A DNA stretch of 6,191 nt from Deltaproteobacteria bacterium. GTDB lineage: Bacteria > Desulfobacterota > DSM-4660 > Desulfatiglandales > Desulfatiglandaceae. Shown here piece by piece: positions 1 to 5,571 of this stretch. The translations under genes were made by a program, and so were the position numbers. Numbering within the stretch: position 1 is the stretch's first letter; each line of letters begins with the position of its first letter. The notes beneath the pieces were generated by a model, which made no database searches, was not told where the DNA came from, and saw only the letters and a program-made list of their open reading frames with translations. The DNA lies in NCBI GenBank assembly GCA_003646995.1, contig QMLZ01000183.1, positions 1 through 6,191 on the forward strand. The letters are read 5' to 3'.

Positions 1-315
1 AGCGGGTATACCTATTACAAGAGGATCATGGGCCACGAGATGGGCTCAGAAGCTCGTGACACCTACGTTTCCTTGGAGCATTATTTGCGACCGGACCTCA
101 TTGCATGGCTGAGCTATGACTACCAGAAAAGAAGCGCACAATCAGAATCACCTGAGTCCAGGGACCGCTATGACCTTGGCCTTACCTGGTGGCAGTCAGG
201 GAACTGCTGTTTGCAGGCAGGGTATCGTTACGAATCCATTGATAATATGGACAACGTTGAAGGAAATGACCTGGACAACCACATCCTTTGGGTTTCAGTA
301 AACTATAGCCTTTAG
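1..315 (+). CDS. C-terminal part of an outer-membrane beta-barrel protein (5' end outside window)
   Basis: The reading frame is open from base 1 to a TAG at 313-315, giving the last 104 residues of a longer protein; the ATG at 28 is internal. The sequence alternates aromatic/hydrophobic and polar residues in strand-like blocks (for example TYVSLEHYL, IAWLSYDYQKR, YDLGLTWW, CCLQAGYRYES, HILWVSVNYSL) separated by Asp/Asn/Ser/Glu-rich turns. This is the pattern of transmembrane beta-strands of an outer-membrane barrel. The last strand ends in Tyr-Ser-Leu rather than the more usual terminal Phe. The block resembles the C-terminal end of capsule-assembly (Wzi-like) or porin-like barrels, but the fragment is too short to name the family. 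It converges on the acyl-CoA dehydrogenase pseudogene with 11 bp between the stop codons. No terminator with a T-run is seen between them. Confidence 0.75.
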   Translation, partial: SGYTYYKRIMGHEMGSEARDTYVSLEHYLRPDLIAWLSYDYQKRSAQSESPESRDRYDLGLTWWQSGNCCLQAGYRYESIDNMDNVEGNDLDNHILWVSVNYSL

Positions 316-326
316 AGTGGCCAGGG

Positions 327-1078
327 CTAATAGCGCCCCAGAACCCGGCGAGCAATGATGAGTTTTTCAATTTCCTTTGTTCCCTCATAGATCTCCAGGA
401 CCTTTGCCGCCCGGTAAAACCTCTCAATATCGTGATCGTTCATGTAGCCATACCCGCCATGCAACTGCAAGGCCTCGTCCACCACCTCCACTGCTGTTCT
501 GGCAGCAGCCCACTTGGCCATGGCAACAAGCTTAGTGTCGGGTTTTCCGCTGTCTGCGCTCAGGCAAGCCCTGTAGGTGAGGGTGCGGGCAAGCTCAATC
601 CTGGTGGCCATTTCCGCGATCTTGAACTGTGTTGCCTGAAACGCGGCGATTTTCTGGCCGAAGTGCTGGCAGAGGCTGTGTCGCTCCCTGCGTCGGGCTC
701 GGTTATGGCAAAGCCCATAATGGCCTTTCCCTGAGCCAGTGGAGGCAAGTACTTGTGCTTTTGCTCCTCTGTGCCGAATAGCAAAAACTCCTCGGCACCA
801 AACGTAACAGAAGAAAGCTCCTGGGATAGTCCCGGGTCCACGCGCCAAAATTCCTCTAGTATAAGGGCGTGCTCAAAGAAGCCAAGGCCGGCGCCGCCGT
901 ATTCCTCGTTAATAAAGACGCCGAGAAAGCCGAGTTCTCCGGCTTTCTGTACAAGCTCGGGGGGAAATGTCTCTTCAACATCGCATTGAGAAGCGATTTC
1001 CCTGAATTCTCCCTCTGCAAATTCCCGTGCTGCCTTCTTTATGTCCCGCTGTTCCTTGGTCAATGTAAAGTCCATCAT
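327..1078 (-). pseudogene. Acyl-CoA dehydrogenase, internally deleted and frameshifted
   Basis: An intact enzyme would oxidise acyl-CoA to trans-2-enoyl-CoA with FAD, passing electrons to ETF. The N-terminal frame (1078 to about 665) starts MMDFTLTKEQ and carries family blocks such as GFLGVFINEEYGGAG and the FAD/substrate motif GFAITEPDAGSDTAS. The C-terminal frame (about 665 to 327) begins HFGQKIAAFQATQFKIAEMA and continues through LHGGYGYMNDHDIERFYRAAK to EIYEGTKEIEKLIIARR; its Glu in YEGT is the usual catalytic base position of short-chain-type enzymes. The pieces are in different frames and total about 250 residues against about 380 in the family. Roughly 130 residues of the middle beta domain and start of the C-terminal helical domain are missing, including the W-I-T-N/S FAD segment. 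Start choice: AGGAGG at 1080-1085 lies one base before the ATG at 1078 and four before the ATG at 1075, so 1075 may be the true start. Function is almost certainly lost, unless the junction is a sequencing or assembly error. Confidence 0.85.
654..670 (-). other. Probable deletion junction in the acyl-CoA dehydrogenase gene
   Basis: Read on the minus strand, this 17-base word (GCCAGCACTTCGGCCAG) makes family-like sequence in both frames. In the upstream frame it continues GSDTAS with ASTSAR, as expected after the acyl-CoA dehydrogenase GSD motif. In the downstream frame it gives (x)-Q-H-F-G-Q, as expected for the R-x-x-F-G motif about 130 residues later; the Arg position here is TGC (Cys), one base from CGC. 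This suggests that a similar word stood at both places in the ancestral gene and that the DNA between was lost by recombination or slippage. The size of the shared word is inferred; the ancestral copies are not in the window. Confidence 0.45.
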
Positions 1079-1079
1079 T

Positions 1080-1085
1080 CCTCCT
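1080..1085 (-). promoter_or_regulatory. Ribosome binding site of the acyl-CoA dehydrogenase gene, overlapping the upstream stop codon
   Basis: AGGAGG on the minus strand overlaps two bases of the TAG stop codon (1086-1084) of the small membrane protein gene. It precedes the ATGs at 1078 and 1075. The overlap implies translational coupling of the two genes and supports one transcript. Confidence 0.7.
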
Positions 1086-1530
1086 ACCTGTGCCTGGCCC
1101 GATTTGCTCCCCTTACCTCATCAATCGCGCGTCCTATCTCCTTGAGAAGCTCCAAGTCTTCCCTGCTCTTGACACGCATGCTTTGGTGATTCCCTATCCT
1201 CAATGTGTAAACCTTTCGGAGCCGCCTCAGCCCACTAGCATGGGATTCAATTTTCCAAGGGGTGTCTAAGGGCACGGTTGTGTTGCGCAAAGATAGAACA
1301 CCATATTCTATCTTTATCCCTGCCGTGCTTACTGTTACCCTGCTGAACCCAAACAGAGGGCTGTTGAAAAACCACAACACTGCCAAGAGCCAGATAAGAG
1401 AGACCAGGGTATGCTTGGAGCTTTTCTTTCGGAGCGCTAGAGCAAGAAAAAACACCACCACCCCAAGTGCTAGCAGCATGATTGTGTCCTGCACGGCAAT
1501 GGATTTGATGGTGAAGGTAAGGGGTTCCAT
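1084..1530 (-). CDS. Small two-helix membrane protein with a soluble C-terminal domain, function unknown
   Basis: This 148-residue protein is not recognised as a named family. Two hydrophobic segments are visible: about residues 15-33, and about 42-60 after a basic turn (RKKSSKH). After the second helix comes a soluble stretch of alternating hydrophobic strands (FSRVTVSTAGIKIEYGVLSL, then TTVPLDTPWKIES, then KVYTLRIG). It ends in an amphipathic helix (EDLELLKEIGRAIDEV) and a basic tail (RGANRARHR). Two helices followed by a small beta domain recalls membrane-anchored bacterial PH-like domains, but this is only a structural guess. The ATG at 1530 has no clear Shine-Dalgarno sequence and an in-frame TAG lies just upstream; a GTG at codon 13 or ATG at codon 18 are alternatives. 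It is the first gene of a minus-strand unit with the broken acyl-CoA dehydrogenase, only 5 bp away. It is probably a real gene: its length, membrane pattern and coupling all fit. Confidence 0.65.
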   Translation of the reverse strand: MEPLTFTIKSIAVQDTIMLLALGVVVFFLALALRKKSSKHTLVSLIWLLAVLWFFNSPLFGFSRVTVSTAGIKIEYGVLSLRNTTVPLDTPWKIESHASGLRRLRKVYTLRIGNHQSMRVKSREDLELLKEIGRAIDEVRGANRARHR

Positions 1531-1604
1531 GGGAAACTACGCTTAGCATAGGCCTCGTGTTACTGTCAATGCCGCCCATGTCGCCGTGGCCTCGGTGCTT
1601 TTTG

Positions 1605-1634
1605 TTGACAGCATATTACCCACTCTGGTAGCTT
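1605..1634 (+). promoter_or_regulatory. Candidate sigma70-type promoter of the first permease gene
   Basis: TTGACA (1605-1610) is a perfect -35 box. Eighteen bases later comes TAGCTT (1629-1634), a weak -10 box. Transcription would start near 1641 and leave a leader of about 110 nt. The layout parallels the candidate promoter of the second permease (TTGACA, 17 bp, TAGATT), which raises confidence a little. Confidence 0.35.
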
Positions 1635-1742
1635 ACCGTTTCAATAAGTGTCCGCCATCTGATCGGGATGTGCCCGGCAAGGCTATACGCGGCCAGCATT
1701 TCCAAGGCGATTCTTCACAAACACACGAAATTTTCAGACCAC

Positions 1743-1748
1743 GAGGAG
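1743..1748 (+). promoter_or_regulatory. Ribosome binding site deciding the start of the first permease
   Basis: GAGGAG lies five bases before the ATG at 1754. This start puts a signal peptide at the N-terminus. Extending to 1586 would add 56 residues with no signal-like or domain-like features and would bury the signal peptide. Confidence 0.75.
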
Positions 1749-1753
1749 TTCCA

Positions 1754-3508
1754 ATGTCACACAAAAGAGCACTTCGTCTCTTTGTTTTGCCATTTATTTT
1801 TTGTTTTATCCTAACCGCGGGAACTACTGCACTTGCTGCACACGGTGCCGCCCAAAAGAACGATACAGCCATGTCGCCCGACAAAGGCGATATCATAACC
1901 ATCTCAGGGTACATCCATGACAACCATAACGAGCGCGTGGGCGAGGCTAGGATTGTTGTAAAGGTAGATGGGCGCGTAGTGGACGAGGTTATTACCGCTG
2001 ACAACGGAAAATATATCTCCAGGTTCCAGGTGGAAAAGGGGAAGATCAAATCCTCGCGGGTTGAGCTTGAAATCAGCAAGTCCACTTTCAAAAAGAAGGT
2101 AATTCAGATTAAGCCCGAAGAAATTTATGGCAGCCGAGGCCATTATTCTTTTGTAAAGGACGTGGTTCTCCCACGGGTTTTAAGCCCAGCCTTCTGGGTT
2201 TCAACAGTAATCTTCATCCTTGCCTATATTTTGATTGCCTTTGAGCTTCTGCACAGGACCATCGCGGCCATGCTGGGTGCAGCCATAATGATGCTAATCT
2301 CCTATACCATTGGTACCATAAATCCCAATTACCACATATTCTCGTTTCACGCCGCAGTCATTTCCATTGACATGAACGTGATCTTCCTGCTCATGGGCAT
2401 GATGATAATAGTGGGGGTACTAAAGCATACGGGCATCTTCCAGTGGTGTGCATATTTTGCTTACAAGTTGGCAAAGGGAAAGGTGCTGGTGCTGGCTATT
2501 TACTTGATGATATTCACAGCCGTGTCTTCCGCCTTCCTGGACAATGTAACGACAATGTTGCTCCTTACCGGTGTGGCAATTGAAATATGCATCTCCCTTT
2601 CATTGAACCCTATTTACATGCTCATACCCCTGATTCTCGCCTCCAATGTCGGGGGGACCGCAACCCTTATTGGAGATCCCCCGAATATCATGATAGGCTC
2701 ATATGCTGGCCTCACGTTCATGGATTTTGTGGTGGCCCTGGCAGCCCTTTGTGGCGTGTGCATAGTTATCCTGATCATCTTTTCCAAGCTGGTTTGGGGA
2801 AAGGACTACGCAGCTGCTAAGATTGAAAACGTTGAAGAATACATAAGGAAACTAAAAGAAGAATACAAAATTACTGACCCCGGCCTTCTTGCCTATGGTT
2901 TGGGAGTGCTTGCCTTTGCTATCCTTCTATTCTTGACACACGGCTACTGGCACATGGAAGTGAGCATTGCCGCCCTTGCAGGAGGCGCGATTCTCGCAAC
3001 AATTGCAATTGCCACCGGCAAGGTGGACCTCCTGGAGCTTATTGAAAAAGACATTGAGTGGCCTACCCTCATGTTCTTCATGTTTCTGTTTATCCTTGTG
3101 GGTGGCGTGGAGTCAACCGGTCTGCTGGCCCTGATTGCCGACTGGATCCTGCAACTGTCCAAAGGAAACTTCATTGCAGCATTGAGCCTGATTATCTGGG
3201 TGGCGGCCATAATGTCCGCCTTTGTGGACAACATTCCCTTTACCGCAACCATGCTTCCCATTGTGGCATACCTTAACACTGTGATACCCGATTCGGCCAA
3301 CACGCTGTGGTGGGCACTGGCACTGGGTGCCTGCTTTGGGGGCAACGGCACTATAATCGGTGCATCTGCCAATGTGGTGACTGTTGGGATCGCTGAGTCC
3401 AAGGGGTATCACATTACCTTTGGTCAATTCATGAAGACAGCCTTTCCCTTCATGATAATATCTGTTGCCATAGCCCAGGGGTGGCTGTTGATATTCAGAC
3501 CCCAGTAG
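1754..3508 (+). CDS. ArsB/NhaD-type (Ion Transporter superfamily) permease with exported N-terminal domain, copy 1
   Basis: This 584-residue inner-membrane transporter, probably an ion or anion permease, has a substrate that cannot be read from sequence. Residues 1-28/29 form a Sec signal peptide (basic MSHKR, hydrophobic core, ALA-A cleavage site). Residues about 45-140 form an exported beta-sandwich-like domain of carboxypeptidase-regulatory type (SGYIHDNHNERVGEA, ADNGKYISRF). From 146 on there are many membrane helices, beginning PAFWVSTVIFILAYILIAFE. The two signature repeats are intact: FLDNVTT (261-267) with SNVGGTATLIGDPPNIMIG (297-315), and SAFVDNIPFTATM (488-500) with GGNGTIIGASANVV (529-542). 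A charged helix-like loop (350-379) links the halves. NhaD, ArsB, SLC13/CitMHS and the animal P protein (OCA2) share this fold; motifs are closest to the ArsB/NhaD/P-permease branch. A paralogue follows 242 bp downstream. No strong terminator lies between the two, so read-through is possible. Confidence 0.9.
   Translation: MSHKRALRLFVLPFIFCFILTAGTTALAAHGAAQKNDTAMSPDKGDIITISGYIHDNHNERVGEARIVVKVDGRVVDEVITADNGKYISRFQVEKGKIKSSRVELEISKSTFKKKVIQIKPEEIYGSRGHYSFVKDVVLPRVLSPAFWVSTVIFILAYILIAFELLHRTIAAMLGAAIMMLISYTIGTINPNYHIFSFHAAVISIDMNVIFLLMGMMIIVGVLKHTGIFQWCAYFAYKLAKGKVLVLAIYLMIFTAVSSAFLDNVTTMLLLTGVAIEICISLSLNPIYMLIPLILASNVGGTATLIGDPPNIMIGSYAGLTFMDFVVALAALCGVCIVILIIFSKLVWGKDYAAAKIENVEEYIRKLKEEYKITDPGLLAYGLGVLAFAILLFLTHGYWHMEVSIAALAGGAILATIAIATGKVDLLELIEKDIEWPTLMFFMFLFILVGGVESTGLLALIADWILQLSKGNFIAALSLIIWVAAIMSAFVDNIPFTATMLPIVAYLNTVIPDSANTLWWALALGACFGGNGTIIGASANVVTVGIAESKGYHITFGQFMKTAFPFMIISVAIAQGWLLIFRPQ
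2363..2418 (+). repeat. Unusually conserved DNA patch shared with the second permease
   Basis: Compared by eye with 4348-4403 in the paralogue, this 56-bp stretch has only two mismatches, both at third codon positions. Adjoining coding sequence differs at many third positions. It encodes the helix SIDMNVIFLLMGMMIIVGV. Part of the low divergence comes from Met codons, which have no synonyms. Gene conversion or selection on the DNA are the other explanations. Confidence 0.6.
3212..3243 (+). repeat. 32-bp word identical in both permease genes
   Basis: This stretch is identical to 5197-5228. It encodes MSAFVDNIPFT, the second signature loop. A 17-bp identical run follows almost at once (ACCATGCTTCCCATTGT). 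Synonymous identity over this length contrasts with the diverged codons on either side, which suggests local gene conversion or constraint. Confidence 0.6.
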
Positions 3509-3595
3509 GTCATTCATACCCAGAAAAGGCCTAACATTGTACTATCACTATACGCCGAATCCTGTGGCCTCTTTACACAAATTTTTCCGCTGAAT

Positions 3596-3613
3596 TTGAG
3601 AAAAATTTCTCAA
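3596..3613. promoter_or_regulatory. Perfect palindrome upstream of the second permease promoter, possible operator
   Basis: TTGAGAAA-AA-TTTCTCAA is a perfect 8-bp inverted repeat with a 2-bp centre. It ends nine bases before the TTGACA box. It is AT-rich and not followed directly by a clean T-run, so a dimeric regulator site fits better than a terminator, though a weak terminator for the first permease is not excluded. No matching palindrome was seen before the first permease gene. Confidence 0.4.
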
Positions 3614-3621
3614 CCTTTTCC

Positions 3622-3650
3622 TTGACACCTCAGCCAAGCTTATGTAGATT
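3622..3650 (+). promoter_or_regulatory. Candidate sigma70-type promoter of the second permease gene
   Basis: A perfect TTGACA -35 box (3622-3627) is followed after the ideal 17 bases by TAGATT (3645-3650), which matches four of six TATAAT positions. Transcription would begin near 3657, leaving a leader of about 95 nt. This suggests that the second permease can be expressed independently of the first. Confidence 0.5.
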
Positions 3651-3736
3651 CCGAACCGACTTTTTTTGATTAGGTGATTGTCAAGGAGCGTTCAGCACTT
3701 GAGCGTAAAAATTCCGTGGTTTCAGTTAGTTGAGGG

Positions 3737-3742
3737 AGGAGG
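3737..3742 (+). promoter_or_regulatory. Ribosome binding site deciding the start of the second permease
   Basis: AGGAGG, within a longer purine run, lies eight bases before the ATG at 3751. An upstream in-frame TTG at 3730 would place the ribosome binding site inside the coding region and add residues in front of the signal peptide, so 3751 is preferred. Confidence 0.8.
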
Positions 3743-3750
3743 CGACCAAC

Positions 3751-5490
3751 ATGCTTTTCAGGAAATCTTTTCTTTTTATTACTGTTCTCCTAGGAATATT
3801 TGCCCTTTGCCAGGGCCCTGCGCTGGCCGGGCATGGCCATGCAAAAAAGCACAAGCCTGAGATTACCAACGGCAACACCATTCATATTTCGGGACATGTC
3901 CTGGATAACCACAAGGAGCCTGTTGACGAGGCAGAAGTTACAATCAAGGTCAATGGCAAGATCATTGACCAGGCCCAAACCGCCCATAATGGAAAGTACG
4001 TAACCCGCTTTCAACTGGAAAAAGGCGTGTTTCAATCGGCCACCATTGAGGTGGAAGTCAGGAAAACCAGCTTCAAGACTCAAACCCTGAGTGTCAAGGC
4101 TGGTGACTTTGCAGTCAAGGGGAACGATTATTATATCAGCGAGGATATAACCCTGCCACGGACTCTGGGCCCCGCTTTCTGGATTTCCACCATAGTATTT
4201 ATCCTGATCTACGTTCTCATCTCCTTTGAACTCCTTCACCGTACGGTGGCCGCAATGATAGGTGCAGCATTAATGATGTTGATCTCTTACACCATCGGCA
4301 CCATTGATCCTGCTTACCACATAATATCCTTTGAGCGCTCTATCGCCTCCATTGACATGAACGTGATCTTTCTGCTCATGGGGATGATGATAATAGTGGG
4401 GGTGCTTAAACATACCGGGGTGTTTCAGTGGTGCGCATATTTTGCATACAAGCTGGCAAGAGGCAGGGTCTTCCTGCTGGCCGTCTACCTGATGATATTT
4501 ACGGCCGTTGCGTCATCTTTCCTGGATAATGTCACGACCATGCTGTTGCTCACTGGCGTTGCCATAGAAATCTGCGTATCCTTGTCTCTCAATCCTCTTT
4601 ATCTCTTGATACCCCTTGTCCTGGCATCAAATGTAGGTGGTACTGCCACGCTGATCGGTGACCCGCCCAACATCATGATCGGCTCTTACGCGGGGCTGAC
4701 GTTCATGGATTTCGTGGAGGCCCTGGCACTGATTTGCGTGGCTGCCACCATTGCTCTTATCATTATGACCAAGCTCGTATGGGGAAGGGCCTATTCGGCT
4801 GCCAAGGTGGACAATGTCCAGGAATACATAGATGAGCTAAGGGAGGAATACAAGATAACAGACCCCAGCCTGCTCAAGTACGGGCTGGGCGTCCTAGCCT
4901 TTTGCGTGTTCCTTTTCCTAACCCATGGGTACTGGCACATGGAGGTCAGCATTGCAGCGCTCATGGGGGCATCCGTGATCCTGAGCATAGGGGTATTGTC
5001 AGGCAAGGTGAGCTTGATTGAACTTATTGAAAAGGATATTGAGTGGCCCACTCTAATGTTCTTCATATTCTTGTTCATAATAGTAGGTGCGGTAGAGTCC
5101 AGCGGCCTGTTGGCCATAATAGCAGACGCCATACTCCACCTGTCAAAAGGCAGCTTCGTCGCATCATGCGCCCTCATAATATGGGTGGCTGCCATCATGT
5201 CCGCCTTTGTGGACAACATTCCCTTTACTGCCACCATGCTTCCCATTGTCGCTTACCTAAGTAACGTTATCCCTGGTGCCGGGAACACCCTATGGTGGGC
5301 CTTGGCCCTTGGTGCCTGCTTCGGCGGCAATGGTACCATTATAGGTGCATCAGCAAACGTGGTTACAATGGGAATTGCAGAGTCAAGGGGTTACAGGATT
5401 ACCTTCGGAGGTTTTATGAAAACAGCGTTTCCGTACATGATAATAAGTGTGCTCATCGCTCACGCATGGCTCCTGATTTTCAGGCCGTAA
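3751..5490 (+). CDS. ArsB/NhaD-type (Ion Transporter superfamily) permease with exported N-terminal domain, copy 2
   Basis: This 579-residue paralogue of the preceding permease has the same architecture. Residues 1-26 form a signal peptide (MLFRKSF, hydrophobic core, cleavage after PALA). A short His/Lys-rich segment GHGHAKKHK (27-35) follows; copy 1 lacks it. A beta-sandwich-like periplasmic domain spans about 43-136 (SGHVLDNHKEPVDEAEVTI, AHNGKYVTRFQLEKG). The membrane domain starts at PAFWISTIVFILIYVL (141). Both signature repeats are intact: FLDNVTT (257-263) with SNVGGTATLIGDPPN (293-307), and SAFVDNIPFTATM (484-496) with GGNGTIIGASANVV (525-538). Membrane segments are nearly the same as in copy 1, while the signal peptide and exported domain have diverged more. 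It has its own candidate promoter and a strong downstream terminator. Substrate is unknown: Na+/H+ exchange, oxyanion export and carboxylate transport all occur in this superfamily. Confidence 0.9.
   Translation: MLFRKSFLFITVLLGIFALCQGPALAGHGHAKKHKPEITNGNTIHISGHVLDNHKEPVDEAEVTIKVNGKIIDQAQTAHNGKYVTRFQLEKGVFQSATIEVEVRKTSFKTQTLSVKAGDFAVKGNDYYISEDITLPRTLGPAFWISTIVFILIYVLISFELLHRTVAAMIGAALMMLISYTIGTIDPAYHIISFERSIASIDMNVIFLLMGMMIIVGVLKHTGVFQWCAYFAYKLARGRVFLLAVYLMIFTAVASSFLDNVTTMLLLTGVAIEICVSLSLNPLYLLIPLVLASNVGGTATLIGDPPNIMIGSYAGLTFMDFVEALALICVAATIALIIMTKLVWGRAYSAAKVDNVQEYIDELREEYKITDPSLLKYGLGVLAFCVFLFLTHGYWHMEVSIAALMGASVILSIGVLSGKVSLIELIEKDIEWPTLMFFIFLFIIVGAVESSGLLAIIADAILHLSKGSFVASCALIIWVAAIMSAFVDNIPFTATMLPIVAYLSNVIPGAGNTLWWALALGACFGGNGTIIGASANVVTMGIAESRGYRITFGGFMKTAFPYMIISVLIAHAWLLIFRP
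5197..5228 (+). repeat. Second copy of the 32-bp identical word
   Basis: Identical to 3212-3243 in the first permease gene, covering the codons for MSAFVDNIPFT. Confidence 0.6.
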
Positions 5491-5520
5491 GATAAAGGCA
5501 AAACCAGAACAATCTGATTC

Positions 5521-5553
5521 AAAGCGGGATGGCACCAGCCTCCCGCTTTTTTT
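5521..5553 (+). terminator. Rho-independent terminator of the permease pair
   Basis: AAAGCGGGA (5521-5529) pairs perfectly with TCCCGCTTT (5541-5549). An inner GGC-ACCA-GCC (5531-5540) extends the stem across a one-base bulge. T7 runs from 5547 to 5553. It lies 30 bp after the second permease stop. On the minus strand the same hairpin has only a TTT tail, so it would end crotonase transcription only weakly. Confidence 0.9.
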
Positions 5554-5571
5554 ATCTCTTCATGTGATTTC

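Larger units (their letters stand above)
1531..1753. other. Divergent intergenic region with two possible promoters
   Basis: This 223-bp region separates the minus-strand membrane protein gene from the first permease gene. It holds a 7-bp inverted repeat, CTGTCAA at 1563-1569 and TTGACAG at 1605-1611, whose arms contain outward-facing TTGACA -35-like boxes. On the minus strand no good -10 box follows at normal spacing; the best is TGC-TAAGCG at 1548-1540, which would put the transcript start almost at the ATG. A weak hairpin, CGGG-ATGTG-CCCG (1664-1676), lies in the permease leader. No known riboswitch was recognised. The permease reading frame happens to be open back to 1586, but that stretch looks non-coding. 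Confidence 0.4.
3509..3750 (+). other. Intergenic region between the two permease genes
   Basis: These 242 bp hold no gene. In order there are: an imperfect long-loop inverted repeat (AAAAGGCC at 3524-3531 with GGCCTCTTT at 3566-3574, then T5 at 3582-3586) that could be at best a weak terminator for the first permease; an 18-bp palindrome at 3596-3613; a candidate promoter at 3622-3650; a T7 run at 3661-3667; and a leader ending in a strong ribosome binding site. A second AAGGAG at 3683-3688 precedes a TTG in the same frame as a shadow reading frame and is not taken as a gene. Confidence 0.6.

Noticed and set aside
1586..1753. N-terminal extension of the first permease back to an in-frame start at 1586
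   Set aside because: The 56 added residues look non-coding, lie over the candidate promoter, and would hide a clear signal peptide. The ATG at 1754 has a proper ribosome binding site.
1635..1753. Riboswitch in the leader of the first permease
   Set aside because: Only a 4-bp hairpin was found, and no consensus of a known ion- or nucleotide-sensing RNA was recognised.
1633..2091. Antisense reading frame over the first permease leader and signal region
   Set aside because: It overlaps a convincing gene, has a Ser/Thr-rich composition typical of shadow frames, and has no ribosome binding site.
2944..3402. Long antisense reading frame opposite the first permease, with a similar one at 4791-5246 opposite the second
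   Set aside because: The two antisense products resemble each other only because the sense strands encode the same conserved protein. Neither has a ribosome binding site, and neither reads as a protein family.
3524..3586. Terminator after the first permease
   Set aside because: The pairing has a mismatch and a 34-base loop, and the T-run begins several bases after the stem. It is too weak to call.
3678..3860. Short reading frame overlapping the second permease start, possible leader peptide
   Set aside because: It uses TTG starts, runs into the permease coding region in another frame, and ends without any recognisable feature.
1754..5490. Tandem permeases as an assembly duplication
   Set aside because: The genes differ at many third codon positions, in the N-terminal domain and in the flanking DNA, so they are true paralogues.
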